From: Parcubacteria group bacterium
Lineage (GTDB): Bacteria > Patescibacteriota > Minisyncoccia > JACPCQ01
Length of the DNA stretch: 13,643 nucleotides
Direction: 5' to 3'
NCBI GenBank assembly: GCA_016179715.1
Contig: JACPCQ010000002.1
Span: 1 to 13,643, forward strand
The position numbers and the translations under genes were made by a program. Shown in pieces: positions 4,848 through 12,318 of this stretch. The notes under the pieces are model-generated. The model made no database searches. It saw only the letters and a program-made list of their open reading frames with translations, and was not told where the DNA came from. Numbering within the stretch: position 1 is the first letter of the stretch; each line of letters starts with the position of its first letter.

Positions 4848-6473
4848 ATGGCATCCGAATTTCATCTGCGCGCGCCTTATCGTCCCGTTGTGCTTTTAGT
4901 GCTTGACGGGTTTGGCGTGGATATTGATATTCCGGAGTCCACGTGGACCGTTGCCCGACGTCCTTTTTTTCAGGAGATGGAACGGCGCTATCCCTTTACC
5001 ATGTTGCAGGCTTCGGGCGCTGCGGTAGGTTTGCCGTGGGGAGAGGAAGGAAACAGCGAGGTAGGGCACCTGACTATCGGGTCGGGGCGTGTGAACTATC
5101 ACCATCTTCCGCGAATCATTGTTGCGATACATGAAGGAAATTTTTTTACTAATGAAGCATTGCGTGCCGCCGCAAAAAAGGTTCGGGAGGGAGAAACCAC
5201 GCTGCATTTTATGGGTTTATTTTCTTCCGGTTCCGTACATGCGTACGTAGAGCACCTGTACGCGCTTTTGGAGTTCGCAAAACGCGAAAAAATTTCGCGC
5301 GTGGGACTGCATCTTTTTACTGACGGCAGAGACGCGCCACCGCAAGAGAGCGCAAAGTTTTTGCGTCAGCTTGAAGAACGTCTGGCGCGCAATTTTCCGT
5401 TTGCGCGCGTCGCGTCTGTTGTCGGGCGGCGGATGGCGATGGACCGGGACGAGCACTGGGATCGCATCATACAGGCGTACCGTTTGTTTACGGAAGGGAA
5501 AGGAGAGCCGTTTACCGACGCGACGCTTTATGTGGAACAATGCTACCGGAATGGGAAAAGTGACGAGGAAATTCCTCCAGGATTTCTTTCGGACAAACAA
5601 GGGAACGCGCTCTTGCGCATTGCCAACGGGGACGCGGCGGTGTTTTTTAATTTTCGGGAGGACAGCGCGCGGGAATTAGCGCACGCATTTGTGGATGAGC
5701 ATTTTGAAGAATTTTCCCGCGAGCGGCTGCATGACCTGCTGTTTGTTACTATGACCGAGTATGAGCGCGGATTGCCAGCGCTGGTGGCCTTCCCTCCGCT
5801 GGATATCGTCTGGCCGTTGTCGCGCGTGATTTCCGAAGCGGGGCTCAAACAGCTGCACGCGGCCGAGACCGAGAAGTACGCGCATGTAACGTATTTTTTT
5901 AACGGTGGAAAAGAGCAGCCCTTTCCCGGGGAGGAGCGCGTGCTTATTCCCTCTCCGCAAACCGCGCACTTTGACGAGGTGCCGGAGATGTCCGCCGCGC
6001 GCGTGACCGATGCGGTGCTTGCCGGACTGGACACATACGATTTTATCCTTGCCAACTTTGCGAATGCGGATATGGTGGGACACACCGGTGACTTTTCCGC
6101 AACGGTAAAGGCAATTGAAGTGCTGGATTTTTCTGTGGGAAAAATCGTGCCCGAAGTACTGCGGCGCGGCGGGGCGATTATCATCACGGCGGATCACGGC
6201 AATGCCGAGGAGAAGCGCTACGGATTGACCGGAGAGCGGCGCACAAAGCACAGTACAAATCCCGTCCCGTGTTTTCTTGTCGCGCGCGAACTTCGGCTCC
6301 AGACCCCGCGTACGGATGCGGAGGTTGCCGCTGCCTATCGCGCGGTACGCGGCGTGCTTACCGACATCGCACCCACCGTCTTGCGCCTGCTTTCTCTGCA
6401 AAAACCTTTGCAGATGACCGGGGTGAGCTTATTTGAGCTGCTTGGTGGAGGGAAGGAGAAAGAATTGCCGTAA
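4848..6473 (+). CDS. gpmI: 2,3-bisphosphoglycerate-independent phosphoglycerate mutase
   Basis: At 541 residues this is slightly longer than the usual 510-ish. It interconverts 3- and 2-phosphoglycerate in glycolysis through a phosphoserine enzyme with two metal ions, in the cytosol. Motifs in order: LVLDGFG (metal Asp20), GEEGNSEVGH with the catalytic Ser70, FTDGRDAPP, GRRMAMDRDEHWDR (the inserted phosphotransfer domain), NFANADMVGHTGD, TADHGNAEE near residues 447-455, and KHSTNPVPCFLV. All metal and active-site signatures are present, so the enzyme should work. ATG at 4848 gives a normal N-terminus with a short extension; no Shine-Dalgarno site is visible, and the right arm of the leader inverted repeat lies just before it. 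It is transcribed alone, convergent with the nusA-clpP cluster. Confidence 0.96.
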   Translation: MASEFHLRAPYRPVVLLVLDGFGVDIDIPESTWTVARRPFFQEMERRYPFTMLQASGAAVGLPWGEEGNSEVGHLTIGSGRVNYHHLPRIIVAIHEGNFFTNEALRAAAKKVREGETTLHFMGLFSSGSVHAYVEHLYALLEFAKREKISRVGLHLFTDGRDAPPQESAKFLRQLEERLARNFPFARVASVVGRRMAMDRDEHWDRIIQAYRLFTEGKGEPFTDATLYVEQCYRNGKSDEEIPPGFLSDKQGNALLRIANGDAAVFFNFREDSARELAHAFVDEHFEEFSRERLHDLLFVTMTEYERGLPALVAFPPLDIVWPLSRVISEAGLKQLHAAETEKYAHVTYFFNGGKEQPFPGEERVLIPSPQTAHFDEVPEMSAARVTDAVLAGLDTYDFILANFANADMVGHTGDFSATVKAIEVLDFSVGKIVPEVLRRGGAIIITADHGNAEEKRYGLTGERRTKHSTNPVPCFLVARELRLQTPRTDAEVAAAYRAVRGVLTDIAPTVLRLLSLQKPLQMTGVSLFELLGGGKEKELP

Positions 6474-6519
6474 ACCCCCACACCACGGGTTTACAGACGG
6501 GGCTTTTTGGTGTGGGGGT
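6470..6519 (+). terminator. overlapping hairpins after gpmI, probable terminator
   Basis: Two exclusive pairings share bases. GTAAACCC (6470-6477) with GGGTTTAC (6487-6494) is 8 bp and overlaps the gpmI stop. ACCCCCACACCA (6474-6485) with TGGTGTGGGGGT (6508-6519) is 12 bp. A T5 run (6504-6508) lies between them, but no T-tract follows the longer stem, so efficiency is uncertain. Confidence 0.5.
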
Positions 6520-6530
6520 AAAAACACACG

Positions 6531-6564
6531 TAAAAACCGCCCCGACGCGTAAAGCGTCGGGGCG
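6531..6564 (-). terminator. intrinsic terminator ending the leftward nusA-clpP cluster
   Basis: CGCCCCGACGC (6538-6548) pairs perfectly with GCGTCGGGGCG (6554-6564), loop GTAAA. Read leftward the stem is followed by G and TTTTTA (6531-6536), a classic intrinsic terminator. It lies about 100 bp past the clpP stop. Confidence 0.8.
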
Positions 6565-6667
6565 TGTTGTGCGTATGAACTAGAACCCATCTCAAAAATC
6601 ATTTCTGCTGCTATCGCAAAACTTCGGCTGCGACTTGTCAAAAAAACCTCGCAAGATACGCTGTATA

Positions 6668-7201
6668 TTACTCGTGCGTCATGAATAAATCCCGATCGGT
6701 ATCTTTTTCTATTTTAGAGATAGATTGGCCGGTATGAAGGGAGAGAATTTTGTTGAGACGGTCTTTGACGCGTAAAATATGCTTGGCGTGTATTTCTATT
6801 TCTACCGCTTGTCCCTCCGCGCCGCCAAGCACTTGATGGACCATTACCTCCGAGTTCGGAAGGGCTCTGCGTTTCCCCTTTGTCCCTGCCGCAAGCAGTA
6901 CCGCCGCTCCCGAGGCCGCCACCCCCATGCAATATGTTGCAATGTCCGGCTTGATGTAAATCATGGTGTCGTAAATCGCAAGCATGCTCGTTACCGAACC
7001 GCCCGGGGAGTTGATATACAAACTTATATCCTTTTTGGGGTCCTCGGATTCCAAAAAAAGGAGCTGTGCGATGATGGTATTTGCGAGCGGGTCGGAAATC
7101 ACTCCGCCCAGAAAGATGATGCGCTCTTTTAACAGGCGCGAATAAATATCGTATGCGCGTTCTCCAAACTGCGATTTTTCTATAACGGTGGGAATTAACA
7201 T
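6668..7201 (-). CDS. clpP: ATP-dependent Clp protease proteolytic subunit, C-terminally short
   Basis: ClpP is the self-compartmentalising serine protease that degrades proteins fed by Clp ATPases. ATG at 7201 gives the standard N-terminus (LIPTVIEKSQFGERAYDIYSRLL); a TTG at 7219 adds six unlikely residues. The product is 177 residues. The catalytic triad is in place: Ser97 in GVAASGAAVLLAAG, His122 in MVHQVLGG, Asp167 in KDTDRD. Two usual residues differ, GVAAS for GQAAS and HQVLGG for HQPLGG. The reading frame stops at FMTHE, where family members run on for about 17-20 residues (EAxxYGLIDEVI). No frame downstream clearly restores that end, so the last helix and strand are lost. It is the last gene of the cluster beginning with nusA; the four-helix-bundle gene lies between it and trigger factor, its usual neighbour. 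Confidence 0.92.
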   Translation of the reverse strand: MLIPTVIEKSQFGERAYDIYSRLLKERIIFLGGVISDPLANTIIAQLLFLESEDPKKDISLYINSPGGSVTSMLAIYDTMIYIKPDIATYCMGVAASGAAVLLAAGTKGKRRALPNSEVMVHQVLGGAEGQAVEIEIHAKHILRVKDRLNKILSLHTGQSISKIEKDTDRDLFMTHE

Positions 7202-7225
7202 AAATAGCGAGATAAACAATAATCA

Positions 7226-7252
7226 ATTTCTAATTTTGGATTTCTAATTTTG
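7226..7252. repeat. 14-bp tandem duplication between clpP and the four-helix-bundle gene
   Basis: ATTTCTAATTTTG occurs at 7226-7238 and 7240-7252, period 14. It covers the stop codon and final codons (SKLEIQN) of the four-helix-bundle gene, so its C-terminal tail is written by the repeat. Confidence 0.8.
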
Positions 7253-7619
7253 AGTTTTGAATCAATGCCGAATTTTTTAATGACGAAACGATTTTGCCAA
7301 ATATAAGAGTCAACTCCTGGCATTCTTTCCATAATTCTCTTGTTTCATCTTTTTGCTCAAGCGCGCACAGGGAAATCATTCTTAGCCAGTGTTTTGTTTC
7401 TTGCGCCCCTTTCTTGCATATATGAATTTTGTTTTTAAAATCTTTTCTTGAGCTTGCTGCGTTAGCTTCCATATAATTTGCCCCTATACTTGTGCCCGAT
7501 CTCACTAGTTGGCTGATGAGCGGTTTGGTTATCGTGTCCTGTTTTACGTTTTTACAAAACCTGATGATATCTTCGCCGAATTTTGCTGTTCTTTCCTCGG
7601 GATCATCATTGTTTGTAAA
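7230..7619 (-). CDS. four-helix-bundle protein (23S rRNA intervening-sequence/S23-like), 5' end disrupted
   Basis: The frame reads TAKFGEDIIRFCKNVKQ, ISQLVRSGTSIGANYMEAN, SSRKDFKNKIHICKKGAQE and LWKECQELTLIFGKIVSSL, the full four helices of the S23-like family (TIGR02436 type), once found as insertions in 23S rRNA genes and now known as free-standing genes of unknown function. The frame opens at 7619 (stop TAA at 7620-7622), but no ATG, TTG or GTG occurs before GTG at 7505, which is inside the conserved VRSGTSIGAN block. An ATG at 7609 is one base out of frame; a one-base loss just after it would explain this (M-N-D-P-E-E-R-T-A-K-F-G restored). So it is either frameshifted at its start or uses a rare start. 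The tail SKLEIQN comes from an AT-rich tandem repeat. It lies between trigger factor and clpP, which are normally neighbours. Confidence 0.8.
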   Translation of the reverse strand, partial: FTNNDDPEERTAKFGEDIIRFCKNVKQDTITKPLISQLVRSGTSIGANYMEANAASSRKDFKNKIHICKKGAQETKHWLRMISLCALEQKDETRELWKECQELTLIFGKIVSSLKNSALIQNSKLEIQN

Positions 7620-7702
7620 TTAAAAATTTGAGACAGTATTTCTTTCAAATCTTTAACTGCAAATTTTAGACATTTTCTGACATGCTCGTGTTCTGCAACC
7701 CG

Positions 7703-8737
7703 TTACGTATTACTTAGGGCTGTACCTTCTAAAACCTTAAAAACTTTTTCATTGGTAATAATACTATAAGCATATTCGCGAATGCGTGCCTCGTCAACAT
7801 TCGCTTTTTCACCTCGCTGTTTTCTTATCTCGGAAATAGTATCCTCTAGTTCCCGGTCGGTGGGAGAGATGTGTTCCGCTTTTATAAGCGCGCGAAGCAC
7901 AAGACCGTACCGCGCGCGTTTCTCGCCCTCCCCTTCCCATTCGCGCCGCAGATCTTCTTCGTTTTTCTTGATTTGCGAGAGATACTGCTCCCAGGAAAGG
8001 CCGATGCGGGCAAGTTGCGACTTAAGCTGTGCCATCATATTGTCCCGTTCGGCGTCTGCCAGCGCCTGCGGAATATCCATCTTTGTCTTGTCTGCGATGG
8101 AGGCAAGCGCCCTTGTGCGCAGTTCTTCGCGCCGCGCAAGCTCTTTTTCAAAACGCAGGTTGTCCCGGACTGTCTGTTGTAATTCCTCAAGCGTCGTAAA
8201 GTTTCCGACAGTTTTTGCGAATGTATCGTTGAGTTCCGGAAGAGGGTCTTCAACACCGTCTTCACGCTTTTTCCTGCGGGATGCCCGCAGATGTTCCAGC
8301 GCATCCGCCACGTCCTTATCGGTGACGGTTACGTCCTCTTTTTTTGAGAAAACTTCCTTTGCGACGGTTTTGTAGTCGGGAAGTATGACGTCGGGCAAGA
8401 TGGCGGCCACGATTTTAAAGCCAAGCGCGTTCCCGCGCGCAAGCTTTGTGATGGACACCTTCGGCTGGCCGATAACTTCAAGCTGTCGTTCACGGATGAT
8501 TTCCGGGTATGCTTTTTGCAGCGCGGCCTCTGCCGCTTCCTGCAGCAGGTGGTGCGGGCCAATGCGCGAAACAAGCATCTCCTCGGGAATTTTGCCCGGA
8601 CGAAACCCGGGAATGTTTGCCCTCGCACTTTCTTTGCGCGCCACCTCCTGCCAGGCCGATTCAAACGCTTCAGCCGGCAACTCGCCGGTTAATTCAACTT
8701 CGGACTTAGGAAGATTTTTTTGTTCAATTTGGTACAT
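7703..8737 (-). CDS. tig: trigger factor lacking the PPIase domain
   Basis: Trigger factor is the ribosome-bound chaperone that meets nascent chains at the exit tunnel. The N-terminal domain (about residues 1-125) has the ribosome-docking signature GFRPGKIP at 44-51, then LLQEAAEAALQKAY and the PDVILPDYK strand. The normal FKBP-type PPIase domain of about 100 residues is absent: after DVTVTDKDVADALEHLRASRR the sequence passes straight to LNDTFAKTVGNFTTLEELQQTVRDNL, the start of the C-terminal helical domain. The protein is therefore 344 residues rather than about 430. ATG at 8737 gives the usual start (MYQIEQKNLPKSEVEL). It lies 22 bp after the hppA stop and is surely in the same transcript. 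The missing PPIase domain fits other reduced bacteria, and the remaining parts are sufficient for holdase activity in the known family. Confidence 0.94.
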   Translation of the reverse strand: MYQIEQKNLPKSEVELTGELPAEAFESAWQEVARKESARANIPGFRPGKIPEEMLVSRIGPHHLLQEAAEAALQKAYPEIIRERQLEVIGQPKVSITKLARGNALGFKIVAAILPDVILPDYKTVAKEVFSKKEDVTVTDKDVADALEHLRASRRKKREDGVEDPLPELNDTFAKTVGNFTTLEELQQTVRDNLRFEKELARREELRTRALASIADKTKMDIPQALADAERDNMMAQLKSQLARIGLSWEQYLSQIKKNEEDLRREWEGEGEKRARYGLVLRALIKAEHISPTDRELEDTISEIRKQRGEKANVDEARIREYAYSIITNEKVFKVLEGTALSNT

Positions 8738-8759
8738 CAGACTTTCGTGTCGGCGACCC

Positions 8760-10784
8760 CTACATCAACAAACTTACTAATAATAACGCAACAATGTTCA
8801 CTACCTTTATCATAGGGTTTATCGCGGGGCCTGCCGTGTCTTTGTAGGGGTCGCCGACGGTATCGCCGGTGACGGCTGCCTGGTGGGCGGGGGAACCCTT
8901 GCCGCCGTAGTTTCCTTCCTCTATATATTTTTTCGCATTGTCCCACGCGGCGCCTCCGGACGTCATAGAGATTGCCATAAACAGCCCGCTGACAATAACA
9001 CCGATCATAAGCCCGCCTAGCGCCTGCAGGCCGAAGATAAGGGCGACGAGCACGGTAATGACGATGGGCAGGAGAGCGGGGAAAATCATTGCTTTGAGCG
9101 CTGAACGCGTGACGATGTCCACCGCAGCCGCATAGTTTGGTTTTGCGGTGCCTTCCATAATGCCTGGAATCTCGCGGAATTGGCGCCGCACCTCCTCCAC
9201 AATGCTTTCTGCGGTTTTGCCGACGGCAAGCATGGCCATTGCTCCGAACAGATAGGGAAGCATTGCGCCGAAGAAGATGCCGGCAAGAACAATGGGGTTT
9301 TGAATCTCAAAAACAATTATTCTCCCAAATTTTTCAATTTCAGCGATATACGAGCCGAAAAGGACGAGCGCGGCGAGCCCCGCCGAGACGATAGCGTACC
9401 CCTTGGTTATCGCTTTTGTGGTGTTTCCCACCGCATCAAGCGCGTCGGTGCGCTCGCGTGTCTCTTCGGAGAGATGGGCCATCTCGGCGATGCCTCCGGC
9501 ATTGTCGGTAATCGGGCCAAACGCGTCAATGGCAACGACAGTGCCTGCAAGAGAGAGAAGCGAGACGGCGGCAATGGCAATGCCATAGACGCCAAAAAGC
9601 GCCCAAGCGGCGAGCATGCCAAGCGTGAGCGTGATTATGGGAAGAACCGTTGCTTCAAGCGAGAGCGCGAGCCCCATGATAATATTTGTGCCGTGTCCGG
9701 AGTTTGCCGCGCGTGCAATGGCGCGTACCGGTCGGAATTTTTTGGCAGTGTAATATTCGGTAAAGACCACAATCAGCAGCGTGATGATAAGGCCGATAAT
9801 GCTTGCGCCGTAGAGTGATGCCCAGCTTCCCGCAATCGGCGAGGTGGTTATGCCGAGGAACGATACTTCTTTTTGCGTTCCGGTCAGCGCGCGGATAATG
9901 GGTAAAAAAAATATTGCCGAGAGAATACCCGCCCCCCCCAGCCCTTTATACAAACCGCGCATGATATGTTCTTTTTTGGTTACTTTTACCGCAAAACTTC
10001 CCAGAAGCGAGGCGATAATCGCGGCTCCTCCCAGAAAGAGCGGAAGCAGAACCGCGGCTTTGCTTTCCGGAAAGATGAGTGTTCCCAGAAGAATGGCGGC
10101 AACTGTTGTGACCACGTATGTTTCAAAAAGGTCTGCGGCCATTCCCGCGCAGTCGCCGACGTTATCTCCGACATTGTCGGCAATAACGGCGGGGTTTCGC
10201 GGATCGTCTTCCGGAATGCCGGCCTCTACTTTTCCGACCAGGTCCGCGCCCACATCGGCCCCCTTGGTGAAGATTCCTCCGCCAAGCCGCGCAAATACGG
10301 AGATAAGCGAGCCGCCAAAACCCAGACCGACAAGCGCGCCAACCGATTGCGTGACAAGCCATAAGGTGCTTACGGTAAAAAGACCAAGCCCGACGACGAG
10401 GAATCCGGTTACCGAACCGCCAAGAAAAGCAATGCGAAACGCCGGGGCAATTCCCGATTCGGCCGCATGCGCCACCTTACTGTTGCCCGACACCGCGGTC
10501 ATCATTCCCAGATATCCGGCGAGTGCGGATGCCGCCGCTCCGATGAGAAAACCGAGCGCAGTTTGCCCGTCAAAAAACGTCCAAAGCAGAATAATGAGCA
10601 CTGCCGCAACCACGGCAACGGTGCGGTTCTGCCGCGAGAGATACGCGCGCGAACCCTCGCGAATGGCGGCGGCTATCGCGCGCATGTTTTCGGATCCGTC
10701 CGGAGCGTCCTGTATATGTCTGCGCTGCCAGAGCGCAAAAAGTATGGCGAGGATGCTTGACGCAATAACAAGTATAAAGGCCAT
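8760..10784 (-). CDS. hppA: membrane-bound proton-translocating pyrophosphatase, K+-independent type
   Basis: A 674-residue polytopic membrane protein with the many hydrophobic segments of the family (about 16). It couples hydrolysis of pyrophosphate to pumping of H+ (or Na+) across the membrane. The PPi and Mg site is complete: KGADVGADLVGKVEAG (174-189), DNVGDNVGDCAGM (203-215), DAFGPITDNAGGIAEM (420-435), and near the end AAWDNAKKYIEEG and GDTVGDPYKDTAGPAINPM. The signature GNTTKAITKG has Lys at 457 (GNxxK); in the known family Lys here marks K+-independent, proton-pumping enzymes, and Ala marks K+-dependent ones. ATG at 10784 gives a start at the first membrane helix; no clear ribosome binding site. 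It lies 61 bp after nusA and 22 bp before tig, so it is part of that transcript. PPi from transcription and tRNA charging would be its substrate. Confidence 0.96.
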   Translation of the reverse strand: MAFILVIASSILAILFALWQRRHIQDAPDGSENMRAIAAAIREGSRAYLSRQNRTVAVVAAVLIILLWTFFDGQTALGFLIGAAASALAGYLGMMTAVSGNSKVAHAAESGIAPAFRIAFLGGSVTGFLVVGLGLFTVSTLWLVTQSVGALVGLGFGGSLISVFARLGGGIFTKGADVGADLVGKVEAGIPEDDPRNPAVIADNVGDNVGDCAGMAADLFETYVVTTVAAILLGTLIFPESKAAVLLPLFLGGAAIIASLLGSFAVKVTKKEHIMRGLYKGLGGAGILSAIFFLPIIRALTGTQKEVSFLGITTSPIAGSWASLYGASIIGLIITLLIVVFTEYYTAKKFRPVRAIARAANSGHGTNIIMGLALSLEATVLPIITLTLGMLAAWALFGVYGIAIAAVSLLSLAGTVVAIDAFGPITDNAGGIAEMAHLSEETRERTDALDAVGNTTKAITKGYAIVSAGLAALVLFGSYIAEIEKFGRIIVFEIQNPIVLAGIFFGAMLPYLFGAMAMLAVGKTAESIVEEVRRQFREIPGIMEGTAKPNYAAAVDIVTRSALKAMIFPALLPIVITVLVALIFGLQALGGLMIGVIVSGLFMAISMTSGGAAWDNAKKYIEEGNYGGKGSPAHQAAVTGDTVGDPYKDTAGPAINPMIKVVNIVALLLVSLLM

Positions 10785-10845
10785 GGATATATCGTTAAAC
10801 CAGTAACATGCTTGCGTGAAACAGCGGCGCTGTGCAGAAAAATGA

Positions 10846-12216
10846 TTACGCGTCGTCCGCCGCGTCTTTCTCCTCCGTTATTTTTTCCGTATCGTCCGTT
10901 CTTGTTGTTTCTGTCTGACCGCCCTCTTCTTTCCCAGTTTCTTTTTGTTTTTTCTCTGCGCGCTCTTCGCCATCCTGTTCCTCGCTGACTGTTTCAGATT
11001 CGGGCGCCAAGAGCCCAGTTTGCCCTCCGCGGGACCGAATGTCTATTTTCCAGTTTACCAAGCGCGCGGCAAGCCGCACGTTCTGCCCTCCTCTTCCAAT
11101 GGCGAGCGAAAGCTGGTCTTCGGCAACGATGACATGCGCGACTTTTTGCTCTTTATCCAGGTCAACGTCAAGAATGCGTGCCGGAGCAAGGGCATGCGCG
11201 ATGAATGTCGCAGGGTCTTCTGCCCACTCGATGATGTCTATTTTTTCCCCGCCAAGTTCGGCGATAACCGTACTGACGCGAACACCTTTCTGTCCGACGC
11301 TGGACCCAACCGGGTCAATGTTCTCGTCGTGCGAGGCAACTGCCACTTTGGTGCGCGACCCAGGTTCGCGCGCGATAGATTTAATCTCTACCACCCCGTT
11401 TGCGATTTCAGGAACTTCCAGTTTAAACAGCTCGCTTACAAAACGCGGATGCGAGCGCGAGATGTGCAAATTAATTCCGCGCGGGGTTTGTTCTACCAGA
11501 TAAAGCAGCGCTTTGATACGCTCGCCCATGCGGTAACGCTCCCCGCGCACCTGCTCCTCCGCGGGAAGCAGCGCGGTTGCCCGTCCCAGATCCAAAAACA
11601 CGGTACGCTCTTCAATGCGCTGCACAATCCCGCTCACGATCGTCCCTTCTTTATCGGTAAATTCCTTAAAGACGGAAGAACGTTCTGCCTCGCGTATGCG
11701 CTGAATAATAACCTGTTTTGCGGTTTGCGCGGCGATGCGGCCGTAGTCCTTTCTTGTCTCAAGCGGAAAGACCAGCTCCTCACCGGGAGAAACATCTTTT
11801 TTGATTTTGCGCGCCTCGGTAATCATAATGTGCCGCTCGGGATTAAAACGCACCTTGCGTCGGGTCGCCTCCTCGCCGGTTTCCGGCTCGTCTTTGTCTT
11901 CAAGGTTTTTTTCCGCTCCGGCTCCGTGCGGTTGAACCACGTGTGCCGCCTCTTCCCGTTCCTCGGCTTCCTGGGCAATTTCCTCTTCGGTTTTAATCAT
12001 GGATTCATTCACCACGATTTTTATCTGCACAAAATTTACTTCTCCGGTCTGTTCCGAGAATGTTGCCCGAACGATTTGGCCGCGCTTGCCGTAGTCTTTT
12101 TTGTAAGCGGCCGCAAGCGCAAGCTCCAGCGTCTCAATGATTGCGGCGCGCGGAATGCCTCGCTCAAGCTCCAGCTGGTCAAGCGCCGTGCGCATTGCTT
12201 TTAGGTCAAATTCCAT
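10846..12216 (-). CDS. nusA: transcription termination/antitermination factor NusA
   Basis: NusA binds RNA polymerase and modulates pausing, intrinsic termination and antitermination. The 456 residues hold the N-terminal RNAP-binding domain (1-75 and about 120-185), an S1 domain (189-255, EGTIVSGIVQRIEERTVFLDLG), KH1 (about 280-345, GSRTKVAV, DPVGSSVGQKGVRV) and KH2 (about 355-395, LAIGRGGQNVRLAARLVNWKIDI). An acidic, low-complexity insertion of about 40 residues (77-118, rich in Glu, Asp, Ala) interrupts the N-terminal domain. The C-terminal tail (405-456) is an acidic Glu/Lys/Thr-rich stretch with no second AR repeats, unlike E. coli. ATG at 12216 is the standard start (MEFDLKAM); no ribosome binding site is obvious. 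It is the first gene of the leftward cluster, and its promoter lies at 12291-12318. A terminator-like hairpin sits between promoter and gene. Confidence 0.96.
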   Translation of the reverse strand: MEFDLKAMRTALDQLELERGIPRAAIIETLELALAAAYKKDYGKRGQIVRATFSEQTGEVNFVQIKIVVNESMIKTEEEIAQEAEEREEAAHVVQPHGAGAEKNLEDKDEPETGEEATRRKVRFNPERHIMITEARKIKKDVSPGEELVFPLETRKDYGRIAAQTAKQVIIQRIREAERSSVFKEFTDKEGTIVSGIVQRIEERTVFLDLGRATALLPAEEQVRGERYRMGERIKALLYLVEQTPRGINLHISRSHPRFVSELFKLEVPEIANGVVEIKSIAREPGSRTKVAVASHDENIDPVGSSVGQKGVRVSTVIAELGGEKIDIIEWAEDPATFIAHALAPARILDVDLDKEQKVAHVIVAEDQLSLAIGRGGQNVRLAARLVNWKIDIRSRGGQTGLLAPESETVSEEQDGEERAEKKQKETGKEEGGQTETTRTDDTEKITEEKDAADDA

Positions 12217-12261
12217 AAGAGTAACCGCGAATATACGAATTATTGGTAATAAACGAATTCT

Positions 12262-12284
12262 AAAAAAGTCCGCAGGAACGGACT
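12262..12284 (-). promoter_or_regulatory. terminator-like hairpin at the start of the nusA transcript
   Basis: AGTCCG (12267-12272) pairs with CGGACT (12279-12284) around a 6-nt loop. Leftward, the stem runs into T6 (12262-12267), which overlaps its last base pair; rightward TTTT follows. No gene ends here in either direction, so it is a leader element: either early attenuation or a 5' end stabiliser. Confidence 0.6.
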
Positions 12285-12290
12285 CTTTTC

Positions 12291-12318
12291 AGTATAGCAT
12301 ATCGCGCGGGGAAGGCAA
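12291..12318 (-). promoter_or_regulatory. extended -10 promoter of nusA cluster
   Basis: Minus strand TTGCCT (12313-12318), a 16-bp spacer and TATACT (12291-12296) preceded by TGC, an extended -10. The start is expected near 12284, so the RNA would begin at the hairpin described at 12262-12284. Confidence 0.65.

Noticed and set aside
9844..10806. A 320-codon plus-strand frame opposite hppA
   Set aside because: Ser/Pro/Arg-rich shadow of the strongly conserved pyrophosphatase; no ribosome binding site or motif.
10945..12204. A 419-codon plus-strand frame opposite nusA
   Set aside because: Composition is a mirror of nusA codons; the NusA domains on the minus strand explain the region.
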